This document shows positions 1 through 8,062 of a DNA stretch of 64,000 nt, one piece after another. The notes under the pieces are model-generated. The model saw only the letters and a program-made list of their open reading frames with translations, had not been told where the DNA came from and ran no database searches. Where the stretch lies: positions 124,001 to 188,000 of the forward strand of contig CACCAP010000001.1 of assembly GCA_902544085.1 (NCBI GenBank), given 5' to 3'. The position numbers and the translations under genes were made by a program. Position 1 is the first letter of the stretch. Each line of letters opens with the position of its first letter. The stretch comes from an uncultured Bacteroidota bacterium. Lineage in GTDB: Bacteria > Bacteroidota > Bacteroidia > Flavobacteriales > Flavobacteriaceae.

Positions 1-369
1 TAGAACACAGGCAACAACAGGGCATATCCCTTGAACATTAAGATCCTTAAGACCATTAAAAACTGAGTTGCAAATAAAATCAAAGTGTTTTGTTTCACCT
101 CTAACAATACTACCTATGGCTATAATTGCATCATATTTGTTCTCATCACATAATTTTTTACAACCATATACAAGCTCGAAACTTCCAGGAACTGAACATA
201 AAGCAATTTCTTCTTTTCTCAAACCAATCATTGAAAAAAATTTTAATGCTCCATTGACTAATCTATTAACTATGTCATCGTTCCACTCAGAATATACAAT
301 TGCAAATTTTTTGTTAGCGGCATCGCTCAAGAGATCTAAATCTATTTTAGATTTATAGTTGGTTGCCAT
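1..369 (-). CDS. ribH: 6,7-dimethyl-8-ribityllumazine synthase, 3' end outside window
   Basis: Reverse-strand reading from the ATG at 369-367 gives 123 residues that run off the left edge. Lumazine synthase joins the ribityl-amino-pyrimidine and the four-carbon unit from ribulose 5-phosphate in the penultimate step of riboflavin synthesis, in the cytosol as a multimeric shell. Visible motifs are SVPGSFEL (substrate loop) and GSIVRGETKHFDFIC, whose His is the family's catalytic base. The family is about 150-160 residues long, so roughly 30 are missing. Its ATG overlaps the TAA of the upstream TPR gene by one base (TAATG), so the two are probably translationally coupled. Confidence 0.93.
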   Translation of the reverse strand, partial: MATNYKSKIDLDLLSDAANKKFAIVYSEWNDDIVNRLVNGALKFFSMIGLRKEEIALCSVPGSFELVYGCKKLCDENKYDAIIAIGSIVRGETKHFDFICNSVFNGLKDLNVQGICPVVACVL

Positions 370-1115
370 TATTTTGCCTGTTCAATTTTGATATCAATTA
401 AATCAGCTTCGGATGATTTTGGATAATCTGTTTTAATTGAATTGAAAAATTTTAAAGCTTTTTTATTGTTACCAGTTTTTAGGGAAACATCGCCAGCTTT
501 AAGTAAAATAATTGGACTTGTAAAGCTATTTGATGATGCATTCAAAGCTTTTTCATAAAAGCTTAAGGCATCATCAAATTGATTAATTTGAACGAAGGAA
601 TCGCCTATAGTTGATAGAGATAATGAATTGAGGACATCATCTTTAGATGAAAATTGATTTAAATACTCAATAGCTAAATCATATTTTTTTAAGTGATAAT
701 AAGCCATTCCAGATGAATAATATGCAATATTAGCAGCAGGGGTACCATTGTAATTTTCGATAATATCAAGAAAACCAAATTTCCCATCTGCACCATTTAG
801 CGAAAGATTATAGAGCGAATCTTTATCATTTGAAGAATTCAAAGCCATATCAAAGTACTTTTGAGCAGTAAATAATTCAGCATTTGATTCATCAATTTTT
901 GGCTGTACAACATACCTGTCATAGGTAAAATACAATGCAAATAACACAATTAGAATTGCAACACCGTAAAGCAAATAATTTTGATATTTACTGATTATTA
1001 ATTCTGATTTGTTAGCACTTGTATCAAGTGTATCAAAAACTTTTTTAGTGGAACTGTTTTCGTTAGCAACACGACTTTTCCTTAATTTGTTTGATTTCTT
1101 TTTATATGTTGCCAT
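369..1115 (-). CDS. Membrane-anchored tetratricopeptide repeat protein
   Basis: A 248-residue protein with a basic, low-complexity cytoplasmic N-terminus (1-45), one membrane helix at about 47-65 and a C-terminal domain with TPR-like repeats (roughly 120-240; for example the helix pair around YHLKKYDLAIEYLNQF). The layout resembles the YfgM/CpoB-type group of single-pass TPR proteins that sit near the Sec translocon or cell-envelope machinery. This is a family resemblance only, and the partner is unknown. It lies directly upstream of ribH with a TAATG overlap and is divergent from recF. A TAnnTTTG promoter box lies 8 nt upstream of its ATG. Confidence 0.85.
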   Translation of the reverse strand: MATYKKKSNKLRKSRVANENSSTKKVFDTLDTSANKSELIISKYQNYLLYGVAILIVLFALYFTYDRYVVQPKIDESNAELFTAQKYFDMALNSSNDKDSLYNLSLNGADGKFGFLDIIENYNGTPAANIAYYSSGMAYYHLKKYDLAIEYLNQFSSKDDVLNSLSLSTIGDSFVQINQFDDALSFYEKALNASSNSFTSPIILLKAGDVSLKTGNNKKALKFFNSIKTDYPKSSEADLIDIKIEQAK

Positions 1116-1123
1116 AAGTGTGG

Positions 1124-1131
1124 CAAAAATA
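1124..1131 (-). promoter_or_regulatory. Putative -7 promoter box for TPR-ribH
   Basis: The minus strand reads TATTTTTG, a full match to the Bacteroidota -7 consensus TAnnTTTG, ending only 8 nt before the ATG at 1115. The -33 position has ATG instead of TTG at 19 bp spacing. If used, the 5' leader would be only a few bases long. Confidence 0.5.
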
Positions 1132-1201
1132 TAATTTTATTTAAATGATGCATGATAATTAGTGAATTATTTTTTATAATTTTCAGAGTAAAACAAATAA
1201 T

Positions 1202-2290
1202 ATGTCGAGATTGACACTAAATAAAATTTCAATTTTAAACTATAAAAATATTTTAGATAAAACATTCAATTTTGACAATAAAATCAACTGCTTTGTCGGC
1301 TACAACGGTGTTGGGAAAACTAATATTTTAGATTCTATATATCATCTTGCGATTGGGAAAAGTTCCTTTTCAATTTCGAATGAAAACAATATAAATCATG
1401 GATCTGAATTTATGCTTTTAGACGGTTTGTTTTCCATAAATGATAAGGAAGAAAACATAACATGTAGCTTAAAAAGAAATGAAACAAAAGTGTTAAAGAG
1501 AAATGAAAAAATATATAAAAAACTTTCTGATCATTTTGGATTAATTCCTTTAGTATTAATATCTCCGTACGATACAAATTTAATTGTTGAAGGAAGTTTT
1601 GAAAGAAGAAAATTCATGGATAGTATTATATCTACTTACGATAAGACGTATTTGCATAATATAATTACCCATGGAAAACTCATTAAACAAAGAAATAAAA
1701 TTCTAAAATATTTTAATAAATCAGCGAAAGTTGATATGGACAGTATTTTGATTTATGATGAACAAATAATAAGACTTTCTGAACCAATACACAAATGCAG
1801 AAAAAAATTTGTAAACGAATTTATTCCAATAGTAATCGAAAAATACAATAGTATATCAGGAAAAAATGAAATAGTAACATTAGACTATAGAAGCGATCTT
1901 AATGAGAATAGCATAGGTGACTTATTAAAAAATTCTTTTCAAAAAGATATGATATTACAATTTACCTCATGTGGAATTCATAAAGATGATTTAATTTTTA
2001 AGATTGATAATAACTCAATTAAAAAATTTGGTAGTCAGGGTCAACAAAAATCCTTTCTCATTTCCCTTCGTTTTGCAGAATTTGAATTTTTAAAAAACAA
2101 TAACAATCTATCCCCTATTCTTTTGATGGATGATATCTTTGATAAGCTTGATATTCAAAGAGTAAAAAATATTGTTGACTTGGTCAATTCATCTGAATTC
2201 GGTCAATTATTTGTGTCAGATACAGATAAATCAAGAATTAAAAAAGTTTTGGAAAGCTTAAAAAACTCCTCAAAAATTTTTGAGATATGA
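1202..2290 (+). CDS. recF: DNA replication and repair protein RecF
   Basis: RecF is an SMC-like ATPase that binds ssDNA-dsDNA junctions and helps load RecA at gaps through RecFOR. The 362 residues contain the Walker A motif GYNGVGKTN (about 33-41), an ABC signature-like segment FGSQGQQKSF (about 277-286) and Walker B ILLMDDIFDKLD (about 302-313). The length is normal for the family. The stop codon overlaps the next ATG by four bases (ATGA), coupling it to a DUF721 gene, an arrangement common in Bacteroidota. Its start is the first ATG after the divergent intergenic region. Confidence 0.96.
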   Translation: MSRLTLNKISILNYKNILDKTFNFDNKINCFVGYNGVGKTNILDSIYHLAIGKSSFSISNENNINHGSEFMLLDGLFSINDKEENITCSLKRNETKVLKRNEKIYKKLSDHFGLIPLVLISPYDTNLIVEGSFERRKFMDSIISTYDKTYLHNIITHGKLIKQRNKILKYFNKSAKVDMDSILIYDEQIIRLSEPIHKCRKKFVNEFIPIVIEKYNSISGKNEIVTLDYRSDLNENSIGDLLKNSFQKDMILQFTSCGIHKDDLIFKIDNNSIKKFGSQGQQKSFLISLRFAEFEFLKNNNNLSPILLMDDIFDKLDIQRVKNIVDLVNSSEFGQLFVSDTDKSRIKKVLESLKNSSKIFEI

Positions 2291-2580
2291 AAAGAAACTA
2301 CGAAACAAACAGTGTAAAGGAAATTTTGAACAGTTTTTTTAATCAAAAACAAATAAGTCAGGGTGTTTTAAATTCAAAAGTTGGCATAGCATGGAAAAAT
2401 ACAGCTGGAAAACAATTTTCAAAATATACTAAAGATGTTTACCTAAGAAAAAACACTCTCTACATAAAGGTCTCAAATCCTATGCTGAAAGAAGAAATCT
2501 CTTACTCTAAAAATAAAATTATTGAATTAATCAATTCAGAGCTAAAACAGGATATTATAGAAAAAATAGTTCTACTCTAG
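2287..2580 (+). CDS. DUF721 (DciA-like) protein
   Basis: A 97-residue protein of the DUF721 family, related to DciA, the ancestral loader of the DnaB helicase in bacteria lacking DnaC/DnaI. Typical features are the N-terminal helix with LNSFF, the central KVGIAWKNTAGKQFSKYT segment (W and G conserved in the family) and the strand LYIKVSNPMLKEEI. It overlaps recF by 4 bp, placing it in a replication/repair unit. A helicase-loading function here is inference from the family. Confidence 0.85.
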   Translation: MKRNYETNSVKEILNSFFNQKQISQGVLNSKVGIAWKNTAGKQFSKYTKDVYLRKNTLYIKVSNPMLKEEISYSKNKIIELINSELKQDIIEKIVLL

Positions 2581-2582
2581 AG

Positions 2583-2984
2583 CTATGAAAAATGAAAATT
2601 TGATTCAATTTCAGCATTCTCATTGCTATCCGAACCATGAACAGAATTTTCTCCTTTGGATAATGCATATTTTTTTCTAATAGTTCCATTATCGGCTTCA
2701 TTTGGATCTGTGCTTCCAATTAGTTTTCTAAATTCATCAACAGCATTATCTTTGGATAAAACGGCGGCAACAATAGGACTTCTGCTCATATAGGTTGTAA
2801 GGTCATCAAAAAAAGGTCTATCCTCATGAATTTTATAAAATCTTTTTGCATCATCTAAGCTCAGCTTAACCATTTTTAATTCAATAATTTTAAAACCTGC
2901 GTCTGTAATATCGGCTAATATTTTGCCTATTAAACCTCTTTCGACTGCATCAGGTTTGATCATCATAAAAGTTTTATTATTCAT
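2583..2984 (-). CDS. ndk: Nucleoside diphosphate kinase
   Basis: This enzyme transfers the gamma-phosphate between nucleoside triphosphates and diphosphates through a phosphohistidine. The catalytic His is in SVHGSDS near residue 112, and the N-terminus [18 protein letters not shown] is diagnostic. I use the ATG at 2984 (133 residues). The reading frame extends 10 codons upstream, but those codons cover a TAnnTTTG promoter box and are not homologous to the family. The 3' end faces the DUF721 gene with a 2-nt gap. The length matches short bacterial NDKs with a slight C-terminal extension. Confidence 0.96.
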   Translation of the reverse strand: MNNKTFMMIKPDAVERGLIGKILADITDAGFKIIELKMVKLSLDDAKRFYKIHEDRPFFDDLTTYMSRSPIVAAVLSKDNAVDEFRKLIGSTDPNEADNGTIRKKYALSKGENSVHGSDSNENAEIESNFHFS

Positions 2985-2996
2985 AATTTTTTTTTG

Positions 2997-3004
2997 CAAA
3001 CCTA
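2997..3004 (-). promoter_or_regulatory. Putative -7 promoter box for ndk
   Basis: The minus strand reads TAGGTTTG, matching TAnnTTTG, 12 nt before the ATG at 2984. No TTG is visible at the expected -33 position. Its position supports the downstream ATG as the real ndk start. Confidence 0.45.
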
Positions 3005-3046
3005 ATAAAAACATTCAAATCATTTATTGTAAATTAAGCTATTATT

Positions 3047-3802
3047 ATGACTACAATTTCTATAATTGGTTCTGGAAAACTCTCATATAACCTCAGTGAA
3101 GTATTTATGAGCAATAAAGAATTTAGATTAAATGAAATTTATTCACGAAATAACAAAAACATTAAATTATTTAATAAGAAAATAAAATTCACCAATAAAA
3201 TTGAAAATCTTGGTGAAGCTGATTTTTACTTCATATTAACCAATGATGACTCAATTGAAGAAATAAGCAAAAAAATAAAGACAAAAAATGGTATGATTTT
3301 ACATTCGTCAGGGACAATGGGAAAAGACGCTTTGTCTAATCATTTAAACTTTGGTGTATTTTATCCATTACAAACATTCAGCTTTAACAAAAAAATAGAT
3401 TTTACTAAAACTCCCATACTTATAGAAGGTGATTCTAAAAAAAGTTTAGAAAAATTAAAAGAATTATGTCAAAAACTGGAACTAGAGTTTGAAGAAGTTA
3501 ACTCAGAAAAAAGACTTCATTACCATTTAGCCGCTTCATTTGCAAATAATTTTACCAATCACATTCTTTCTTTAACCGATGAATTAATAAATAAATTCAA
3601 ACTCGAGAAAAAATTTTTCATCCCAATTGCAAACGAAACATTTAAAAAATTTCAAAGTAACAAGTCAAAAGAGTCTCAGACTGGACCCGCAGTGAGAAAC
3701 GATGTAAAAACATTAAAAAAACATGAAGAAATTTTAAAAAAATCTAATTACCTAAATTTGTATAAAATCATTACAAAAAGCATAAAAAAAAATGATTTAT
3801 AA
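3047..3802 (+). CDS. Rossmann-like and DUF2520 domain protein
   Basis: A 251-residue protein with an N-terminal Rossmann-type dinucleotide-binding fold (IIGSGKLSYNL, residues 5-15, in the place of GxGxxG) and a C-terminal helical DUF2520 domain containing GPAVRNDVKTLKKH, which resembles the dimerisation domain of the 6-phosphogluconate/ketopantoate dehydrogenase superfamily. Substrate and reaction are unknown. It overlaps the downstream kdsC gene by 11 bp, a pairing often seen in Bacteroidota, but I do not infer a role in Kdo synthesis from that alone. Confidence 0.85.
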   Translation: MTTISIIGSGKLSYNLSEVFMSNKEFRLNEIYSRNNKNIKLFNKKIKFTNKIENLGEADFYFILTNDDSIEEISKKIKTKNGMILHSSGTMGKDALSNHLNFGVFYPLQTFSFNKKIDFTKTPILIEGDSKKSLEKLKELCQKLELEFEEVNSEKRLHYHLAASFANNFTNHILSLTDELINKFKLEKKFFIPIANETFKKFQSNKSKESQTGPAVRNDVKTLKKHEEILKKSNYLNLYKIITKSIKKNDL

Positions 3803-4313
3803 GAAAAAATTAATCAATATCAAAAACTTTATTTTTGATGTAGACGGGGTTTTTACTGACGGATCAATAATTGTTGATTCAGAAGGTAATGAAATGAGAG
3901 TCTTTAATACCAAAGATGGTATTGCAGTTAAATTTGCAACAGACATAGGATACAATATTTGTGTAATAAGCGGTGGAAATAATGAAGGAGTTAGAAAAAG
4001 ACTTTCAAGGCTTGGTGTTAAGGATATTTTTTTAGGAGTTGATGACAAGAAAGAAGTTTTTGACAATTTTTTATCTAAAAATAATTTAAGTGTTAAGGAA
4101 ACTCTTTTTATGGGTGATGACCTACCAGACATTCATATTTTAAAAGATGTTGGTCTTTCTACTTGTCCTGCCGACGCATGTCCTGAGGTTAAAGAAGTTG
4201 TTGATTATATCTCAGCCAAAAAAGGTGGTGATGGATGTGTCAGAGATGTGATTGAACAAGTTCTTAGATTAAATGGTGATTGGAAAGTAGAAAATAATCA
4301 AAAAAATATTTGA
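3792..4313 (+). CDS. kdsC: 3-deoxy-D-manno-octulosonate 8-phosphate phosphatase (HAD-IIIA)
   Basis: A 173-residue HAD phosphatase without a cap domain, the length and form of KdsC, which releases phosphate from Kdo 8-phosphate for lipopolysaccharide core synthesis. Motif I is FDVDGVFTDG (Asp16 nucleophile, Asp18 acid/base), motif II is the Ser in CVISGG, and motif IV is MGDDLPDI. The C-terminal segment KGGDGCVRDVIE is typical of KdsC. It overlaps the upstream DUF2520 gene by 11 bp. Its TGA shares one base with the ATG of a 26-codon ORF. Confidence 0.92.
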   Translation: MIYKKKLINIKNFIFDVDGVFTDGSIIVDSEGNEMRVFNTKDGIAVKFATDIGYNICVISGGNNEGVRKRLSRLGVKDIFLGVDDKKEVFDNFLSKNNLSVKETLFMGDDLPDIHILKDVGLSTCPADACPEVKEVVDYISAKKGGDGCVRDVIEQVLRLNGDWKVENNQKNI

Positions 4314-4393
4314 TGTTTAATTGGAAGAAAGAATATTCTATTTTATTAATCATTAATTTCTTCTATATTTTATTTTTTTTATCTCTTATGTGA
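4313..4393 (+). CDS. Possible 26-residue membrane peptide
   Basis: The ATG at 4313 overlaps the kdsC stop by one base (TGATG), and the frame closes with TGA at 4391-4393, two bases before the symporter ATG at 4396. The peptide is MFNWKKEYS followed by a hydrophobic stretch rich in I, L and F (residues 9-25), so it has a positively charged N-terminus and one membrane helix. It could be a small membrane protein or a leader peptide that couples translation of kdsC to the symporter. Chance is possible in such AT-rich DNA. No homologue is recognised. Confidence 0.35.
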   Translation: MFNWKKEYSILLIINFFYILFFLSLM

Positions 4394-4395
4394 TT

Positions 4396-6066
4396 ATGGG
4401 ATTAGTCGATTGGACAGTTTTGATTGTAACTTTATTAACAATCGTTATCTACGGATCTTACAAGACCAAAAAGAATAGTAATATTCAGTCATTTTTAAAG
4501 GCAAACAACTCCACAGGCTGGTTTACAATTGGTTTATCTGTTATGGCAACCCAAGCAAGTGCGATTACTTTTTTATCAACTCCAGGACAAGCTTATAATG
4601 ATGGTATGGGTTTTATTCAATTCTATTTTGGATTACCCTTGGCCATGATTATCATATGTATCTTTTTTGTCCCTCTTTACCACAAATTAAAGGTTTATAC
4701 GGCTTATGAATTCTTAGAAAAAAGATTTGATAGGAAAACTAGGGTTTTGGGTGCCATGTTATTTTTGATTCAAAGAGGTCTTGCAGCAGGAATAACAATT
4801 TTTGCCCCATCTATTATTCTATCTACACTCTTAAATATTGATTTAAAAATTTTAAATATAATAATAGGTTTTCTTGTGATAATCTATACAATAGCAGGTG
4901 GAACAAAAGCTGTTAATGTGACTCAAAAACAACAAATGTTTGTAATATTTTTAGGATTATTTTTTGTTTTTTTCATTTTAATAGGAAGTTATCCTGAAAA
5001 CTTTAGTGTGGATAAGTTTTTGGATTATTCTCGTGCAAGTAATAAACTGAATATTTTGGACTTTTCACTTGATTATGAAAGCAGGTATACCTTTTGGAGT
5101 GGAATTACTGGTGGTTTATTCTTAGCCCTTTCTTATTTTGGAACCGATCAAAGCCAAGTTCAAAGATATATCTCTGGGAAATCAATTAAAGAAATAAGAC
5201 AAGGATTGATTTTTAATGGAATTTTTAAAATTCCGATGCAATTTTTTATTCTTTTACTGGGAGTTATGGTATTTGTTTTTTATGAGTTTAATTCAGCACC
5301 CATAAATTTCAATCCACAAGTAACAAATTACATTGAAAAATCTAATAATACTAATTACGACACCTACCTTGAAAAATATTCAAAAATTCAAGATCAAAAA
5401 AAAGATATTTTGAATGATTATATCAACAAATCAAGGCTTGATAAAAATCTGATCACTAAAATCCATTCCGAAGAAATGAAAATAAAAACTCAAATTTATA
5501 GTGAAATTAAAAGTGAAAATCCAAAAATTGAGGTTTTAGATAAAGACTATGTCTTCCTTCACTACATACTAAACAATCTACCAAAAGGTATTATTGGTCT
5601 TTTAATTGCTGTTATAATTTGTGCAGCAATGTCGTCGACAGCCTCCGAAATTAACGCATTGGCTGCAACGACAACAATTGACCTTTACAAGAGAAATCAT
5701 AAAGAAAGTAAAAGTGAACATCATTATTTGATGGCATCAAAATTTTTCACACTAGTCTGGGGATTAATAGCAATAAGTTTTGCAAGTTTTGGGACATTGT
5801 TTGAAAATTTGATTCAACTTGTCAACATTATAGGTTCAATTTTTTACGGTACTGTTTTGGGAATATTTCTGGTAGCTTTCTTTTTTAAAAAGGTTGGTGG
5901 AAATTCAATTTTTTATGCAGCTTGCATTTCACAAACGATAATCTTTGGCATTTATTTTAATATAGATATTGGATATCTTTGGTTGAATTTTATCGGTGCT
6001 ATTAATACTATAATATTATCAACAATTTTTAATCTCACATTATTTAGAAAGCCTATCAACCAGTAA
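4396..6066 (+). CDS. Sodium:solute symporter (SSS/SLC5 family)
   Basis: A multi-helix inner-membrane symporter of the SSS family that couples substrate uptake to Na+. Diagnostic segments are the N-terminal helix with FTIGLSVMATQASAITFLSTPG (sodium-site region), GGTKAVNVTQKQQ, and SYFGTDQSQVQRYISGKS. Substrate is not predictable. Between two helices, at about residues 295-385, there is a long charged segment (many K, E, D and N) that lengthens the protein to 556 residues. I use the ATG at 4396; the frame also has a GTG at 4390. The 3' end overlaps the convergent DUF2911 gene by 27 bp. Confidence 0.92.
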   Translation: MGLVDWTVLIVTLLTIVIYGSYKTKKNSNIQSFLKANNSTGWFTIGLSVMATQASAITFLSTPGQAYNDGMGFIQFYFGLPLAMIIICIFFVPLYHKLKVYTAYEFLEKRFDRKTRVLGAMLFLIQRGLAAGITIFAPSIILSTLLNIDLKILNIIIGFLVIIYTIAGGTKAVNVTQKQQMFVIFLGLFFVFFILIGSYPENFSVDKFLDYSRASNKLNILDFSLDYESRYTFWSGITGGLFLALSYFGTDQSQVQRYISGKSIKEIRQGLIFNGIFKIPMQFFILLLGVMVFVFYEFNSAPINFNPQVTNYIEKSNNTNYDTYLEKYSKIQDQKKDILNDYINKSRLDKNLITKIHSEEMKIKTQIYSEIKSENPKIEVLDKDYVFLHYILNNLPKGIIGLLIAVIICAAMSSTASEINALAATTTIDLYKRNHKESKSEHHYLMASKFFTLVWGLIAISFASFGTLFENLIQLVNIIGSIFYGTVLGIFLVAFFFKKVGGNSIFYAACISQTIIFGIYFNIDIGYLWLNFIGAINTIILSTIFNLTLFRKPINQ

Positions 6067-6885
6067 GCTCAATGTATTCAAACCATCTGGAGCATCTGAT
6101 TTTTTAGCTTGCTTTAATCCTAGCTTAGCAATTTTTAATGCTTCTCTCTTCTTCCCGTAGTAATTATAAACTAATGCTTTAACTCTGAGTTGCCAATATT
6201 TTGGTTCTTTATAACTTTCAAAAGCTAAATTAATCCATTCATAAGCTTTTTCCTTGTCTAAACCCTCTTCGTAATAGTATAATGCAGCTTTTTGATAATC
6301 ACTAGGCTTGGGGTTTTCAGATAAAGTATTTTTAATATTATTAACCATTTTGTCCTTCGTCAAGGCATCAATATAGTATATAGCCAGCATGTTGTCCCAA
6401 ATCAAATTTAAGGTTGATCCGTTATTACTGATATTATCAAAAGATATTTCAAATGTTTCAACAGAAAATGGGAGTTCTATAAAATCTGACACTACTCTTG
6501 CGACAATTAAACTTTCATCAAATTCTTTTAACGATCCCCACTTATCGGTTTTTTTATATACTATCAAATCCAATCTTTTTTCCCTAGGAACAGAGTATAT
6601 ATGATATTCACCCTTTGGTACAAGTTGATTGTTTATCTTAATATCATCGGATACGCTAAATGTTGTAGCTTGATTCGCTCCTGTTCTCCAAATTTTATTG
6701 TAAGGGACTAAACTTCCGAAGATTGTCCTGCCTTTCTTAGATGGTCTTGAATAATCTATAGTAATATTAACCAAACCGATATTCTGGCTAAGGTTTGCTC
6801 TTGGACTTGCAACAGGTGCCTTAAGTTGAGCACCCAGCGTAGCAGCACTCAGAAATATAGATAATAAAAAAAATAATTTTTGCAT
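6040..6885 (-). CDS. DUF2911 domain protein, exported
   Basis: A 281-residue protein with a signal peptide (hydrophobic core about 4-14, cleavage probably near LGAQ, residues 16-20). The DUF2911 domain follows, with typical strings such as IDYSRPSKKGRTIFG and NKIWRTGANQATTFSVSDD, and a C-terminal helical, TPR-like region (about 185-280). It is a Bacteroidota family of unknown function, presumably periplasmic. It overlaps the convergent symporter gene by 27 bp and is divergent from the photolyase operon with only 25 bp between start codons. Confidence 0.88.
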   Translation of the reverse strand: MQKLFFLLSIFLSAATLGAQLKAPVASPRANLSQNIGLVNITIDYSRPSKKGRTIFGSLVPYNKIWRTGANQATTFSVSDDIKINNQLVPKGEYHIYSVPREKRLDLIVYKKTDKWGSLKEFDESLIVARVVSDFIELPFSVETFEISFDNISNNGSTLNLIWDNMLAIYYIDALTKDKMVNNIKNTLSENPKPSDYQKAALYYYEEGLDKEKAYEWINLAFESYKEPKYWQLRVKALVYNYYGKKREALKIAKLGLKQAKKSDAPDGLNTLSLLVDRLSK

Positions 6886-6910
6886 GACTTTTGTTTAGAT
6901 ATTCAATATT

Positions 6911-7375
6911 ATGAAAATTTTTAAACTTCATGCAAAACAAAAGCTTCCAATTACAATTCAGACCGCATGGGATTTCCTTTCAAATCCAAAAAATTTAAAG
7001 GATATTACCCCTTACAAAATGAATTTCAATATTACTGACTGTGATTATAAAAAAATTTATCCTGGCCAAATAATTCAATACACAGTAACTCCATTACTTA
7101 ATATTCCTTTAAAATGGGTTACTGAAATTACTCACGTTGTTGATAAAAAATATTTTGTTGATGAACAAAGATTTGGACCATACAGCCTTTGGCACCACAA
7201 ACATTTCATAAAAGAGGTTAATGGAGGAATTGAAATGGAAGATATAATTCATTATAAAATCCCTCTTGGCTTCATCGGATACATTATGAATTATTTAATA
7301 ATTAAAAATAAACTTGGCCACATTTTTGAATACAGAAGAAAAAAGTTAAACGAAATATTTGGTGAACTAAAATGA
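6911..7375 (+). CDS. SRPBCC ligand-binding domain protein, first gene of the photolyase operon
   Basis: A 154-residue member of the START/SRPBCC (Bet v 1-like) fold. The opening LPITIQTAWDFLSNPKNLKDITPYKMNF and the strands FVDEQRFGPYSLWHHKH and GIEMEDIIHYKIPLG are characteristic. These proteins bind hydrophobic ligands in a deep cavity; the ligand here is unknown. It overlaps the SDR gene by 4 bp (ATGA) and leads an operon with two photolyases, suggesting a light- or oxidative-damage-related role, which is inference from context. Confidence 0.87.
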   Translation: MKIFKLHAKQKLPITIQTAWDFLSNPKNLKDITPYKMNFNITDCDYKKIYPGQIIQYTVTPLLNIPLKWVTEITHVVDKKYFVDEQRFGPYSLWHHKHFIKEVNGGIEMEDIIHYKIPLGFIGYIMNYLIIKNKLGHIFEYRRKKLNEIFGELK

Positions 7376-8061
7376 AGAATATATTATTAATTGGAGGATC
7401 CTATGGAATTGGACTATCATTGGTAAAAAAACTCAGTGAAAATTTTAATGTTTATACAGCATGTAGGACTAACGAAAATTTAAATTCCGAAAATGCAAAT
7501 TTTATCAAATTTGATGCATTGAATGATACCATTGACACAACACTTCTCCCTGATGAGTTACATGGTTTTGTATATCTCCCGGGTAGTATAAATTTAAGAC
7601 CATTTAAAGGTCTGTCAATTGAAGCTTTCAGAGATGACTTAGAAATAAACTTAATTTCTTTAATAAAAGTCCTGAAGGATGTCATGCCCAAATTGACAAA
7701 CTCAACTTCTAGTAGTGTCGTTTTAATGAGTACCGTTGCGGTTCGAAGGGGAATGCCCTTCCATAGTAGCGTTGCGGCTTCTAAAGGTGCAATTGAAGGT
7801 TTGACAAAATCATTGGCTGCTGAGTATGCTCCAAAAGTTAGAGTAAACGCAGTAGCACCTTCAATAGTTGATACACCCTTAGCTAATCGATTTCTCAATA
7901 ATGAGCTTAAAGTTGAAAAGTCTGCTCAAAAACATCCACTAAAAAGAATTGGTCAAGCAAGTGATATAGCTGATATTATCAAATTCCTTTTGTCCGAAAA
8001 ATCAAGTTGGATGACTGGACAAATTATTGGCGTTGACGGTGGAACCTCTACTCTATCCTAA
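7372..8061 (+). CDS. SDR-family oxidoreductase lacking the catalytic Tyr
   Basis: A 229-residue short-chain dehydrogenase/reductase fold with the nucleotide-binding motif GGSYGIG (8-14), active-site Ser120 (VLMSTVA), Lys138, and the C-terminal GQIIGVDGG. The position four residues before Lys138, normally the catalytic Tyr of YxxxK, is Val134 (codon 7771-7773, GTT). A classical ketoreductase mechanism is therefore doubtful; it may be a binding or regulatory protein or use other chemistry. It overlaps the SRPBCC gene by 4 bp, and the photolyase starts 1 nt after its stop. Confidence 0.88.
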   Translation: MKNILLIGGSYGIGLSLVKKLSENFNVYTACRTNENLNSENANFIKFDALNDTIDTTLLPDELHGFVYLPGSINLRPFKGLSIEAFRDDLEINLISLIKVLKDVMPKLTNSTSSSVVLMSTVAVRRGMPFHSSVAASKGAIEGLTKSLAAEYAPKVRVNAVAPSIVDTPLANRFLNNELKVEKSAQKHPLKRIGQASDIADIIKFLLSEKSSWMTGQIIGVDGGTSTLS

Positions 8062-8062
8062 A

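Noticed and set aside
68-358. 96-codon plus-strand ORF at the left edge
   Set aside because: It lies fully opposite ribH, whose product has clear lumazine synthase motifs; the ORF has no recognisable features.
3797-4132. 111-codon minus ORF opposite kdsC
   Set aside because: Shadow of kdsC, low complexity (Ser, Leu, Lys), no motif.
7452-7898. 148-codon minus ORF opposite the SDR gene
   Set aside because: Antisense of a well supported gene with strong family motifs.
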